Notes: generated by a model from the letters alone, not told the origin. A stretch of DNA of 64,000 nucleotides from Massilia sp. IC2-278 (GCF_020708045.1 NZ_JAJFES010000015.1:62001-126000); one strand, 5' to 3'; shown: positions 17,039 to 25,947, counted from the first letter of the stretch. Translations and numbers: made by a program.

Positions 17039-17071
17039 ATTGGTCCCAACGGATGCTCACGATGAGGTCCG

Positions 17072-17107
17072 TCAACTTATCGCTTAACTTAACGAGGATA
17101 TTTAATC
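17072..17107 (+). promoter_or_regulatory. possible ROSE-like RNA thermometer over the ribosome site
   Basis: The leader has TCGCT (17080-17084), matching the U-Y-GCU core of ROSE elements, 10 nt before the AGGA ribosome site (17095-17098). AGGA could pair with it across the expected G-G mismatch. ROSE thermometers often control small heat-shock genes like the one that follows. No folding was computed. Confidence 0.35.
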
Positions 17108-17572
17108 ATGCGTACTTTCGACCTGACTCCCCTGTACCGTTCCGCCATTGGTTTCGACCGCCTGGCCAGCCTGCTCGAGCAACGCGCCGAGTCGCAGCCG
17201 AGCTACCCGCCGTACAACATCGAACTGGTCTCGGAAGACCAGTACCGTATCGTGATGGCCCTGGCTGGTTTCAACCGTAACGAAGTGGAAATCGTCACCG
17301 AGCGCGATTCGCTGCACGTGACCGGCCGCAAGCAGAAGGACGAGACCCAGCGTACCTACCTGCACCGTGGCATCGCCGCCCGCGACTTCGAACAGCGCTT
17401 CCAGCTGGCGAACCACGTGAAGGTCACCACCGCTTCGTTCGACAACGGCATGCTCACCATCGAACTGGTGCGCGAAGTGCCCGAGGCACTCAAGCCACGC
17501 AAGATCGCGATCGGCGATGCGGCAGGCACCATCGACAACGTTCAGCAAATCGAACAGCGTCAGGCAGCCTAA
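17108..17572 (+). CDS. small heat-shock protein, Hsp20/IbpA type
   Basis: A 154-residue alpha-crystallin chaperone. The N-terminus (MRTFDLTPLYRSAIGFDRL) is typical of IbpA. The central domain runs from PPYNIELVSEDQYRI to about residue 130, with LAGFNRNEVEIVTE and FEQRFQLANHVKV. The C-terminal tail contains PRKIAIG, where IbpA proteins carry the I-x-I motif used in oligomer assembly. It holds unfolding proteins for refolding by DnaK and ClpB. Upstream lies a likely heat-shock promoter and a possible RNA thermometer. A strong terminator follows, so it is a single-gene transcript. Confidence 0.93.
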   Translation: MRTFDLTPLYRSAIGFDRLASLLEQRAESQPSYPPYNIELVSEDQYRIVMALAGFNRNEVEIVTERDSLHVTGRKQKDETQRTYLHRGIAARDFEQRFQLANHVKVTTASFDNGMLTIELVREVPEALKPRKIAIGDAAGTIDNVQQIEQRQAA

Positions 17573-17594
17573 GGGCGTAGAGCAGTAACGAAAG

Positions 17595-17620
17595 AGGGTG
17601 CCCGTTGGGCGCCCTTTTTT
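17595..17620 (+). terminator. intrinsic terminator after the Hsp20 gene
   Basis: AGGGTGCCC and GGGCGCCCT pair with one G-T wobble across a GTT loop, followed by a run of T. Confidence 0.85.
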
Positions 17621-17773
17621 ACGTCCGGAAGCGGACAGGTTTGTCCGTCGCCGCGGCGGCCCGGCCTTCTCATACATAACGCTGAGTTTTAAGCATGTTC
17701 TAAGACAGATCGGCGAAACTAATCACCGTGCGATAACCCGTTATCGGCAACCCTTTCATCCAGGAGTACGTCC

Positions 17774-19294
17774 ATGCAAAACGAAGGTGCAGTCACTGCC
17801 ATCACCGCAAAACGTCTCACGCTGGCGCTCTGCGCGGCGGGCGTTATTGGCGGGGCGGTCGGTGCGATTGCAGTCAACCACAACAACGCCACCGCCCAGG
17901 CCCCGGCAACCGTTGCAGCGGCCCCGGCGCCCGCTCCGGTGCAGGCGCCGCCCGCCGTGGCAGGCGCCCCCGCGTCCACGGTCTCCCTGCCGGACTTCAC
18001 CACCATCGCCAAGCAGAACGGCAAGGCTGTCGTGAACATCCGCGTCATGGGCACCACCAAGACCAGCTCGCGCGGCATGCCGCAAATGAACCCGGGCGAC
18101 CCGTTCTATGAATTCTTCCGTCAGTTCCAGGACCCGCGCGGCGGTTCCCAACGCGACGCTCCCGTTTTCGGCGCCGGATCGGGCTTCATCGTAAGCCCGG
18201 ACGGCGTCATCCTGACAAATGCCCACGTGGTGCAGGGCGCCAGCGAGGTGACGGTCAAGCTGGCCGACCGCCGCGAGTTCCGCGCCAAGGTGCTGGGCTC
18301 CGACCCGCGCACCGACGTGGCCGTGCTGAAGATCGACGCCAAGGGCCTGCCGACCGTCCCGCTGGGGAACGCGCGTGCGCTGCAGACCGGCGAATGGGTG
18401 CTGGCCATCGGCTCGCCGTTCGGCCTGGAGTCGACCGTCACCGCCGGCGTGGTCAGCGCCACCGGCCGCAGCCTGGGCAACGACAGCCAGGTGCAGTTCA
18501 TCCAGACCGACGTTGCCGTCAACCCCGGCAACTCGGGCGGCCCGCTGCTCAATACCCGCGGCGAAGTCGTCGGCATCAACTCGCAGATCTATAGCCAGAC
18601 CGGCGGCTACCAGGGCCTGTCGTTCGCGATCCCGATCGACGTCGCGGCGCGCATCAAGGACCAGATCGTCGCCACCGGCAAGGTGCAGCATGCCAAGCTG
18701 GGCGTGTCGATCCAGGAGGTGGACCAGAGCTTCGCCGATTCCTTCAACCTGGCTTCGCCTGAAGGTGCGCTGGTGGCCAATGTCGAACGCGGCAGCGCCG
18801 CCGAAAAGGCCGGCCTGAAGTCCGGCGACGTGGTGCGCAAGGTGAACGGCCAGACGATCATCGCTTCGGCCGACCTGCCGGGCACGCTGGCGGTGGCCAA
18901 GCCGGGCGACAAGGTCGCGCTCGACGTCTGGCGCGACGGCAAGATCGTGCGCCTGAACGCGACGCTGGCGAATGCCGACGACAAGGCCGCGCCCGACGAG
19001 CGCGAAGAAGTGGCGGCAGCCGACAAGGGCGCCAAGCTGGGCCTGGCGCTGCGTCCGCTGGAGCCGATCGAACGGCGCCAGAGCGGCATCGCCTCCGGCC
19101 TGGTGATCGAAGACGCGCGCGGCGCGGCCGCGATTGCCGGCGTGGCGCCGGGCGACGTGCTGCTGTCGGTGAACGGCAAGCCGGTCAACAGCGTCGACCA
19201 GGTGCGCGACGTGGTCGGCAAGTCCAGCAAGTCGGTAGCCTTGCTGATCCAGCGCGGAAATGAAAGAATCTTCATTCCGGTGCGGATTGGCTAA
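17774..19294 (+). CDS. degP: periplasmic Do/DegP-type serine protease
   Basis: A 506-residue HtrA protease. An N-terminal membrane or signal segment (about 15-33) leads into an Ala/Pro-rich linker. The protease domain has H151 (TNAHVV), D181 (RTDVAVL) and S254 (GNSGGP). Two PDZ domains follow, from about 290-385 and 420-506. It degrades or refolds damaged envelope proteins. It could equally be called MucD or DegQ; the subtype is not certain. The response regulator starts 44 bp later on the same strand, which suggests one operon linking envelope damage to signalling. Confidence 0.92.
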   Translation: MQNEGAVTAITAKRLTLALCAAGVIGGAVGAIAVNHNNATAQAPATVAAAPAPAPVQAPPAVAGAPASTVSLPDFTTIAKQNGKAVVNIRVMGTTKTSSRGMPQMNPGDPFYEFFRQFQDPRGGSQRDAPVFGAGSGFIVSPDGVILTNAHVVQGASEVTVKLADRREFRAKVLGSDPRTDVAVLKIDAKGLPTVPLGNARALQTGEWVLAIGSPFGLESTVTAGVVSATGRSLGNDSQVQFIQTDVAVNPGNSGGPLLNTRGEVVGINSQIYSQTGGYQGLSFAIPIDVAARIKDQIVATGKVQHAKLGVSIQEVDQSFADSFNLASPEGALVANVERGSAAEKAGLKSGDVVRKVNGQTIIASADLPGTLAVAKPGDKVALDVWRDGKIVRLNATLANADDKAAPDEREEVAAADKGAKLGLALRPLEPIERRQSGIASGLVIEDARGAAAIAGVAPGDVLLSVNGKPVNSVDQVRDVVGKSSKSVALLIQRGNERIFIPVRIG

Positions 19295-19338
19295 GACGCC
19301 GTCTTGGCGCAGCCGGATCACACACAAGAGGTAAGGCG

Positions 19339-20001
19339 ATGCGGCTGTTGTTAGTTGAAGACGATACGATGATTGGTGAAGTGGTGCTCGACCTGCTGCG
19401 GGCCGAGCACTACGCCGTCGATTGGGTGAAAGACGGCGAAATGGCCGACACGGCCCTGGTGCAGAACCAGAACTACGACCTGGTCCTGCTCGACCTGGGC
19501 CTGCCGCGCAAGGACGGCCTCGATGTCCTGCGCTCCATGCGCACCCGCAAGGACCGTACTCCGGTGCTGGTCGCCACCGCGCGCGACTCGGTTGCCCAGC
19601 GCATCGCCGGGCTCGATGCCGGCGCCGACGACTATGTCCTGAAACCCTACGACCTCGACGAACTGCTGGCGCGCATCCGCGCCTTGCTGCGCCGCGCCGC
19701 CGGCCGCGCCGAGCCCATCTTCGAATACAAGAACATCTCGATCAACCCCGCCACCCGCGAAACCCTGGTCGACGGCGAGCCGGTGTCGCTGTCGGCGCGC
19801 GAATGGGCCGTGCTGGAAGCCCTGGTGGCGCGCCCCGGCGCCGTGCTCTCGCGCGCCCAGCTCGAGGAAAAGCTCTACAGCTGGCGCGATGAAGTCAGCA
19901 GCAACGCGGTCGAGGTCTATATCCACGGCCTGCGCAAGAAGTTGGGGAGCGACTTGATCCAGAACGTGCGCGGCGTCGGCTACATGGTACCGAAGGCATG
20001 A
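19339..20001 (+). CDS. OmpR-family response regulator downstream of degP
   Basis: A 220-residue regulator with a receiver domain (phospho-acceptor D52, acidic pair in VEDD, LKPYD loop) and a winged-helix domain ending NAVEVYIHGLRKKLG and NVRGVGYMVPKA. Its stop overlaps the kinase start by 4 nt. It is clearly related to the regulator at 7828-8490 and belongs to the same QseB/PmrA-like class. Placement behind degP suggests envelope-stress control, but no target site was found. Confidence 0.92.
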   Translation: MRLLLVEDDTMIGEVVLDLLRAEHYAVDWVKDGEMADTALVQNQNYDLVLLDLGLPRKDGLDVLRSMRTRKDRTPVLVATARDSVAQRIAGLDAGADDYVLKPYDLDELLARIRALLRRAAGRAEPIFEYKNISINPATRETLVDGEPVSLSAREWAVLEALVARPGAVLSRAQLEEKLYSWRDEVSSNAVEVYIHGLRKKLGSDLIQNVRGVGYMVPKA

Positions 20002-21329
20002 GAATGACCCACTCGCTGCGCGGGCGCCTGTTATGGTTCCTGCTGGCGGCCATCACGCTGGCGGCGCTGGCGCAAGCCTCGATCGCCTACAACACGGCGC
20101 TCTCGGACGCCGACCAGATCTTCGACTACCACATGCAGCAGATGGCGCTGTCGCTGCGATCGAGCACGCCGCTGTCGAACACCGAGGCGCGCGAAAAGCT
20201 GGAGGAAGCCCCAGGCAACGATGACCTGGTGGTGCAGATGTGGTCGCCGGACGGCGTGCAGGTGTTCCACAGCGTCTCGCGCGCGCGCCTGCCGCAGCGC
20301 GCGGTGCTCGGCTTCTCCAACGTCAAGGCCAACGGCACCACCTACCGCGTGTTCTCGATCCAGACTTCCGGCCAGACCGTGCAGGTGGCGCAGGACCTGG
20401 CCGTGCGCCGCAACATGGCCGGCAACCTGGCCCTGCGCACGCTCGGGCCCACGGCCGTCATGATGCCGATCCTGATGCTGGTGGTGTGGTGGGTGGTGAG
20501 CGGCTCGCTGCAGCCGGTGGCGCGCGTGCGCAAGCAGGTGGCGGCGCGCCAGGCCGACGACCTGTCTCCGGTATCGGAAGCCGGCCTGCCGGACGAGGTG
20601 CGTCCGCTGGTGCATGAATTGAACCTGCTGTTCGGGCGCGTGAAAACGGCCTTCGACGCCCAGCAGCATTTCGTGGCCGACGCCGCCCACGAGCTGCGCA
20701 CGCCGCTCGCCGCCCTGCGCCTGCAGGCGCAAAGCCTGGACCGCGCCGACAACCCGGAAGCGCGCAAGACGGCCGTGGCGCGCCTGACCGCCGGCATCGA
20801 CCGCGCCACGCGCCTGGTCGAGCAGCTGCTGGTGCTGGCGCGCCAGGAAGCCTCGGCGGCGAACGGCGCGGCCACCAAATCGGTCGACCTGGCCGAACTG
20901 GCCCGGCGCACGGTGGGCGACCTGGCCGGCCTGGCCCAGGCCAAGAACATCGACCTCGGCCTGCAGCATGCCGACGAAGCCAGCGTCGCCGGCCAGCCCG
21001 ACGCCCTGCACATCCTGCTGCGCAACCTGGTCGAGAACGCGGTGAAGTACACCCCAAGCGGCGGCACCGTCGACATCGCGCTGCGGCTGGAAGGTGGCGC
21101 CGCCGTGGTCAGCGTCGAAGACAGCGGGCCGGGCATCCCGCCGGAAGAACGCGAGCGCGTGTTCGACCGCTTCTACCGGGTGGCCGGCAGCGAGGCCGCC
21201 GGCAGCGGGCTGGGGCTGGCGATCATCAAGGCGATTGCCGAGCGCCATGGGGCGAGCTTGAAGCTCGACAAGTCGGAACGGCTGGGTGGGCTGGCGGCAG
21301 TCGTGCGCTTCCCGATGGGGAAGGCCTGA
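19998..21329 (+). CDS. sensor histidine kinase paired with the degP-linked regulator
   Basis: A 443-residue inner-membrane kinase. Membrane segments lie at about 11-30 and 150-170, with a periplasmic sensor region between. A HAMP-like linker leads to the HisKA box (DAAHELRTP) with His231. The HATPase domain carries NLVENAVKYTP, EDSGPGIP and GSGLGLAI. It shares domain order with the kinase at 6506-7852. The ligand is unknown. Confidence 0.92.
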   Translation: MRMTHSLRGRLLWFLLAAITLAALAQASIAYNTALSDADQIFDYHMQQMALSLRSSTPLSNTEAREKLEEAPGNDDLVVQMWSPDGVQVFHSVSRARLPQRAVLGFSNVKANGTTYRVFSIQTSGQTVQVAQDLAVRRNMAGNLALRTLGPTAVMMPILMLVVWWVVSGSLQPVARVRKQVAARQADDLSPVSEAGLPDEVRPLVHELNLLFGRVKTAFDAQQHFVADAAHELRTPLAALRLQAQSLDRADNPEARKTAVARLTAGIDRATRLVEQLLVLARQEASAANGAATKSVDLAELARRTVGDLAGLAQAKNIDLGLQHADEASVAGQPDALHILLRNLVENAVKYTPSGGTVDIALRLEGGAAVVSVEDSGPGIPPEERERVFDRFYRVAGSEAAGSGLGLAIIKAIAERHGASLKLDKSERLGGLAAVVRFPMGKA

Positions 21330-21330
21330 A

Positions 21331-21534
21331 CTACGAACGCAGGTTCATCGGCAGGTCGCGCGACGGAAACTGATGGCGCCGCTCGGCCGGCCGCGTGAGC
21401 ACGCGCCGCGCCACCTCGAACGGCACGCCCATCTTCGCCAGCTCGCGCGCAGGCGAGGGTTGGCTCTCATCCGCCGGGGTGTTGACGATGGTGTGGATGA
21501 GGAGGGCGGTCTTGTAGTCGGTGCGGCGGTCCAT
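21331..21534 (-). CDS. small protein of unknown function
   Basis: A possible 67-residue basic protein starting MDRRTDYKTALLIHTIVN. Its stop abuts the stop of the kinase gene on the other strand. The start at 21534 is chosen because the longer frame has a poor N-terminus. There is no recognised domain, and the evidence is only an open frame with reasonable codon use. Confidence 0.45.
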   Translation of the reverse strand: MDRRTDYKTALLIHTIVNTPADESQPSPARELAKMGVPFEVARRVLTRPAERRHQFPSRDLPMNLRS

Positions 21535-21703
21535 GTCCCATCCTACCATGCGCATCGCACGCACTGTGCATACGGCAGAGCACATTGTGGGCCACGCAAG
21601 TCACACTTGTCATTACGTTTCGTTACACTCCTTACATCAATCGTGTGACGTGCTTCCGCAGAAAGATGTAATCTAAATTACAACTTTTGATTTGGAGCTC
21701 ATC

Positions 21704-22111
21704 ATGAAAAAAATCACCATCCCCGCTCTGATGCTGGCCGTCGCCATGGTCGCCACCGGCTGCAAGAAAGCCGACGACAATCCGAACATGGGCCCTGCCC
21801 AGGAAGCCGGCGCCGCCATCGATAACGCCGGCGCCAACACCGCCGCCGCTGCCCGCGAAGGCGCCGAGCGCGTCGACGCCGCCACCGACCGCGCCGCCGC
21901 CAACATGGAAAACGCCGCCGAGCGTGCTGGCGAGAACATCGACCAGGCCACCGACCGTGCCGGCGAAAAGATGCGTGAAGCCGGCGCCGAAGTGCGCCAG
22001 GAATCGCGCGAAGCCGGCCAGAACATCAAGGAAGGCGCAAGCGATGCCACCGCTGCCACCGGCCGTGCCGTCGAACGCGCTGGCGAAAAAATCCAGGACG
22101 CATCGAAGTAA
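21704..22111 (+). CDS. lipoprotein with amphipathic helical repeats (LEA/apolipoprotein-like)
   Basis: A 135-residue lipoprotein. The signal peptide ends in the lipobox ATGC, so Cys at about 20 would be lipidated. The rest is almost entirely Ala, Glu, Arg, Asp and Gly in repeats near 11 residues (ERAGENIDQATDRAGEKM). These would form a long amphipathic helix as in LEA-type or apolipoprotein-like stress proteins. Proteins of this kind are often induced by envelope or osmotic stress; that role is inferred. The start at MKKITIP is preferred over an ATG 12 nt upstream. A hairpin follows the stop. Confidence 0.8.
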   Translation: MKKITIPALMLAVAMVATGCKKADDNPNMGPAQEAGAAIDNAGANTAAAAREGAERVDAATDRAAANMENAAERAGENIDQATDRAGEKMREAGAEVRQESREAGQNIKEGASDATAATGRAVERAGEKIQDASK

Positions 22112-22121
22112 TACGCTGACT

Positions 22122-22140
22122 GGCGAAGCCATGCTTCGCC
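22122..22140 (+). terminator. hairpin after the lipoprotein gene
   Basis: GGCGAAGC and GCTTCGCC pair perfectly over a CAT loop, 10 bp past the stop. There is no T-run, so termination is only possible. Confidence 0.4.
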
Positions 22141-22303
22141 TGGCAAGCGCCTGACCGGTGCTTGACACACCCGGCCCCGCCATAACCGGGGCTGTGTCGC
22201 TTTGCAGCCCCGGCTTCGGCGCGGGGCCTGCTTTCGCGCGGGCTTGCCGCGTCGTCGCCACCGTACGGCGCCGCCATGCGCCACCGACAAGAACGCCTGC
22301 CTC

Positions 22304-23149
22304 ATGCTGCAAGCCATCCAGGATCTGCTTCGCCCGCCACCGGGCATGGAATTCGACTTCAGCCAGCCGGCCGGCGAGCCGGCCCTGGCGCCAATGGATG
22401 GCGTCACCTGGCGCGTGTTCGCGAACCCGGTTTCCCTGTTCGTGGGCGGCGTGACGGCCGTCTTGCTGGAGCTGGCCGAACCCTCGGTGCGCTCGGGCGT
22501 GTGGGACCATAGCAGTTTCCAGCGCGACCCCGGCATGCGCCTGCGCCGTACCGGCTACGCGGCGATGATGACGGTGTATGGCCCTCGTTCGGCCGCAGAA
22601 CAATTGATCGCACGCGTGGTGCGCATGCATGGCCACGTGCGCGGCAGCACGCCCGATGGGCTGGCCTACCACGCGAACGATCCGCGCCTGCTCGACTGGG
22701 TGCAGGCAACCGCCGTGTTCGGCTTCACCGAAGCCTATCACCGTTATGCACGGCCCTTGTCGGCGCAGGAAAAGGATATGGCTTTCATCGAGTCGGCGGC
22801 CTCGGCACGGCTATACGGCGCCACCGGCCTGCCGCGTGCATGGGCCGAATGGGAAGCGCTGCTGGCCGCTACCGCGCTGGAAGGGTCCGCCACCCTGGCC
22901 GCGTTTCTGGAAATCATGCGCACGGCAGCGATCCTGCCTGCACCCATGCGTCCGCTGCAGCGCCTGCTGGTGCGCGCCGCCGTGGACATCACCCCGGAAC
23001 CGGTGCGTTCGCTGCCGCAATTGCACGGCCACGGCCTGCGCTTTGGCGAAGCAGCCCTGGTGCGCACCCTGGCCCGTTCGGCCGCCTTGCTGCCGCTGGG
23101 TGATATGCCGCCGGCACAGGCAGCCCGCCGGTTGAAAAGCCGGGGCTAG
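22304..23149 (+). CDS. DUF2236 (MpaB/rubber-oxygenase-like) family protein
   Basis: A 281-residue soluble protein of the DUF2236 family, named for ER-bound oxygenase MpaB and latex-clearing oxygenases. Typical segments are GVTAVLLELAEPSVRSGVW, RTGYAAMMTVYG, RMHGHVRG and YHANDPRLLDWVQATAVFGF. These include the His residues that bind haem or metal in relatives. The reaction here is unknown. The start at MLQAIQDLL is used because the upstream extension is unlike the family. The last residues (RRLKSRG) and the stop are encoded by a degenerate copy of repeat family A, so the native C-terminus may have been replaced. Confidence 0.8.
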   Translation: MLQAIQDLLRPPPGMEFDFSQPAGEPALAPMDGVTWRVFANPVSLFVGGVTAVLLELAEPSVRSGVWDHSSFQRDPGMRLRRTGYAAMMTVYGPRSAAEQLIARVVRMHGHVRGSTPDGLAYHANDPRLLDWVQATAVFGFTEAYHRYARPLSAQEKDMAFIESAASARLYGATGLPRAWAEWEALLAATALEGSATLAAFLEIMRTAAILPAPMRPLQRLLVRAAVDITPEPVRSLPQLHGHGLRFGEAALVRTLARSAALLPLGDMPPAQAARRLKSRG

Positions 23150-23302
23150 GTCTGAATTGAACAGCCGGGGTCAGGTCTGACAAACGGACACAAACTCGAC
23201 TGTAGGCGCGGATTCCTGCAGGCGCAATCTCCCTTCCCCGACCGGCCATCGAGCCTTAAAGCCGAGCCCGTGTCCGAATGTCAGACCTGACCCCCGCTGT
23301 TC
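23138..23302. repeat. paired palindromic repeat, family A, copy 2, with a degenerate extra unit
   Basis: Bases 23159-23191 and 23270-23302 are inverted copies with three mismatches, the same element as at 1907-2044. The right arm starts inside the TGA stop of the MYG1 gene on the minus strand. A degenerate direct copy (AGCCGGGGCTAGGTCTGA at 23138-23155) lies before the left arm and supplies the DUF2236 stop. Confidence 0.85.
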
Positions 23303-24251
23303 AGTTGCCGGCGTCGACGGCCTGCAAGGCCTGTTTTGCCATCGCCAGCACGCCCTCGTAGGACTTGGCGGCGGCGATGAAGCGGCCGTTGTGGCAGAAG
23401 GTGGCGTCGGGTACGCCAGTCACCGCCGCCAGGTCGGCATCGCGCAATCCTGCCCAGAGCGCGGGCAGATCGGCACGGGCTTCGAAACTTTCCGTGCTGA
23501 CCGAGACCGTGTGCAGCATGTAGCGCTGTTCGCCGATGCTGTGGCTGATCACGAACAGCACCTTCGGCATTTCCTTGCGCACGATGCTGGACCAGGGCAG
23601 GGCGCTGTTGCGCAAATACAGCAGGCGTCCGTTTTCGAGCGTCTCGGCGTCGCGCACCTGTTCTACGGCCAGCAACGCGCCGACGCGGTATTTCACGGAA
23701 TTGACCATGATGTCGGTCAGCAGCGCCATGGCGCGGCGGAATTCCTGCAGGCGGTAGGCTTCGGTCGGCGCGCCGTAGCCGATGCGCTCTTCGTCGAGCC
23801 AGTTCGGGTTGAAGCCGGAAACGATGGCCGACAGGCCATAGCCGCCCGGCGCGTTCTTGGCGGCGCCGACGTCCGACAAATCCAGGTATTGCACGATGTC
23901 GGCGTCGATGGCGTAGGCCATCTCCTGGGCCGTGCTGTCCTTTAATTCGCGGCCGATGTGCTGCAGGGCGAGGGCGGCGACGCAGCGCGCGCCGTATTCG
24001 CGCCAGACCAGGCCGGCGCTGGCATAGGGCACGCCGGTGGGGCGGGCGCCGTCGAAACCTTTCTGGTGATGGTCGAAGCGGCCGCTGGCCGGGTCCCAGA
24101 TGCCGCCGACGTCGACGGCGAAGTCGGCCGCCTCGATGACGGCGCCGTCGCGCGTACGTACCAGCTCGGCGTCGGGAAACAAAATCTGCAGGACGGCGCA
24201 AGCCCATGCATCATCCGCATGGAACTTGCCGTTGTGGGTCACGATGACCAT
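23301..24251 (-). CDS. MYG1 family protein
   Basis: A 316-residue protein of the MYG1/UPF0160 family, related to DHH phosphoesterases. It has THNGKFHADDAWACAVL near the N-terminus, DVGGIWDPASGRFDHHQKGF (the DHH-type metal ligands) and a conserved C-terminal GVPDATFCHNGRFIAAAKS. Eukaryotic MYG1 is a 3'-5' RNA exonuclease; the bacterial role is not established. The gene stands alone, ending in a family A repeat. Confidence 0.9.
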   Translation of the reverse strand: MVIVTHNGKFHADDAWACAVLQILFPDAELVRTRDGAVIEAADFAVDVGGIWDPASGRFDHHQKGFDGARPTGVPYASAGLVWREYGARCVAALALQHIGRELKDSTAQEMAYAIDADIVQYLDLSDVGAAKNAPGGYGLSAIVSGFNPNWLDEERIGYGAPTEAYRLQEFRRAMALLTDIMVNSVKYRVGALLAVEQVRDAETLENGRLLYLRNSALPWSSIVRKEMPKVLFVISHSIGEQRYMLHTVSVSTESFEARADLPALWAGLRDADLAAVTGVPDATFCHNGRFIAAAKSYEGVLAMAKQALQAVDAGN

Positions 24252-24448
24252 GGAAACTCCAGTTCAATTCTTTTAGGCGAATGCGGATGATACCGGCTTC
24301 GGGAAAGCACGGCGAACATCCGGAGGCCGTGCACAAAAGAATTGGCGTTCTCTCAGCCATACGGTATCTTCTTCCACTTGAAGATCGGGCAACATTTCGA
24401 TCGTCAACGATAACCGCCGTGTATCCAAAACCGAAGAGGATGATGTAG

Positions 24449-25924
24449 ATGAACGAGTTGGTCAGCACTATCAATGGCATTGTCTGGAGCCCGGCCCTGG
24501 TCGTGCTCTGCCTGGCCGTGGGCCTGTATTTTTCGCTGCGCTCACGCTTCCTGCAAGTGCGCCACGTGCGCGAGATGACGCGCCTGATGTTCGAAGGTAA
24601 AAGCTCGGAGCAGGGCGTCTCGTCGTTCCAGGCGTTGACCATGACCCTGGCCGGCCGCGTCGGCACCGGCAACATCGCCGGCGTCGCCACCGCCATCACC
24701 TTCGGCGGCCCCGGCGCCGTGTTCTGGATGTGGGCCGTGGCCTTCCTCGGCGCCAGTTCCGCCTTTGTCGAGTCCACGCTCGGCCAGGTCTACAAGGAGC
24801 AGATCGCCAACCAGTACCGCGGCGGCCCGGCCTTCTACATCGAGAAGGGCCTGGGCATGAAGTGGTATGCGCTGACCTTTGCCTTCGCCACCATCCTCGC
24901 CACCGGCCTGCTGCTGCCGGGCGTGCAGGCCAACTCCATCGCCGAAGGCCTGCAGACCGCGGTCGGCATCGACCGCAATGTCACCGCGGCGCTGCTGGCG
25001 ATCGCGCTCGGCTTCATCATCTTCGGCGGCGTGAAACGGATCGCCACCTTTGCCGAGATCATCGTGCCCTTCATGGCGCTCGGCTACATCATCGTCGCCT
25101 GCGTCATCATCTTCCTGAACATCGGTCAGCTGCCCGGCGTGCTGAAGCTGATCTTCAGCTCGGCCTTCGGCCTGGACGCGGGCTTCGGCGCCATCATCGG
25201 CATGGCCATCCAGTGGGGCGTGAAGCGCGGCGTGTACTCGAACGAGGCCGGCCAGGGCACCGGTCCGCACGCATCGTCGGCGGCGGAAGTGAGCCACCCG
25301 GCCAAGCAGGGCCTGGTGCAGGGCTTCTCGGTGTATGTCGACACCCTGTTCGTGTGCTCGGCCACCGCCTTCATGCTGCTCATTACCGGCCAGTACAACG
25401 TCGAAGGCCCGAACGGCGTGGCGATGTACACCGGCGTGCACGGCGTGGCCAGCGGTCCGGGCTACGTGCAGACCGCGCTGGAGAACGTGATGCCGGGCTT
25501 CGGCGCGATCTTTGTCGCGGTGGCGCTGCTGTTCTTCGCGTTCACCACCATCGTCGCCTATTACTACATCGCCGAAACGAACATCGCCTACATCGACCGC
25601 CATGCGCGCCATCCGTGGATGAAGTTCGTGCTGAAGGTGGCGATCATCGCCGCCACCGTCTACGGCACCGTCAAGACCGCCGACCTGGCCTGGGCGCTGG
25701 GCGACATCGGCGTCGGCCTGATGGCCTGGCTGAACCTGGTGGCCATCGTCCTGCTGCGCAACGTCGCCTTCAAGTGCCTGCGCGACTACGAGGCGCAGAA
25801 GAAGCTGGGCAAGGACCCGCAGTTCGATCCGCTGGCGCTGGGCATCGCGAATGCGCATTACTGGGAGCAGCGCGTGGCCGACGGCAAGCGTAGCAATGCG
25901 AAGGATGTGCACCTGGCCGATTGA
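24449..25924 (+). CDS. alanine/glycine:cation symporter (AGCS family)
   Basis: A 491-residue transporter with about eleven membrane segments. AGCS signatures are TLAGRVGTGNIAGVATAI, GPGAVFWMW, and the long WGVKRGVYSNEAGQGTGPHAS block. Members import alanine or glycine with Na+ or H+. A GAGG ribosome site lies 9 bp before the ATG. The stop is followed by a UUCG-loop hairpin shared with the convergent kinase gene. Confidence 0.92.
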   Translation: MNELVSTINGIVWSPALVVLCLAVGLYFSLRSRFLQVRHVREMTRLMFEGKSSEQGVSSFQALTMTLAGRVGTGNIAGVATAITFGGPGAVFWMWAVAFLGASSAFVESTLGQVYKEQIANQYRGGPAFYIEKGLGMKWYALTFAFATILATGLLLPGVQANSIAEGLQTAVGIDRNVTAALLAIALGFIIFGGVKRIATFAEIIVPFMALGYIIVACVIIFLNIGQLPGVLKLIFSSAFGLDAGFGAIIGMAIQWGVKRGVYSNEAGQGTGPHASSAAEVSHPAKQGLVQGFSVYVDTLFVCSATAFMLLITGQYNVEGPNGVAMYTGVHGVASGPGYVQTALENVMPGFGAIFVAVALLFFAFTTIVAYYYIAETNIAYIDRHARHPWMKFVLKVAIIAATVYGTVKTADLAWALGDIGVGLMAWLNLVAIVLLRNVAFKCLRDYEAQKKLGKDPQFDPLALGIANAHYWEQRVADGKRSNAKDVHLAD

Positions 25925-25947
25925 TCCGGCCGGTGCGAGCAGCAAGG

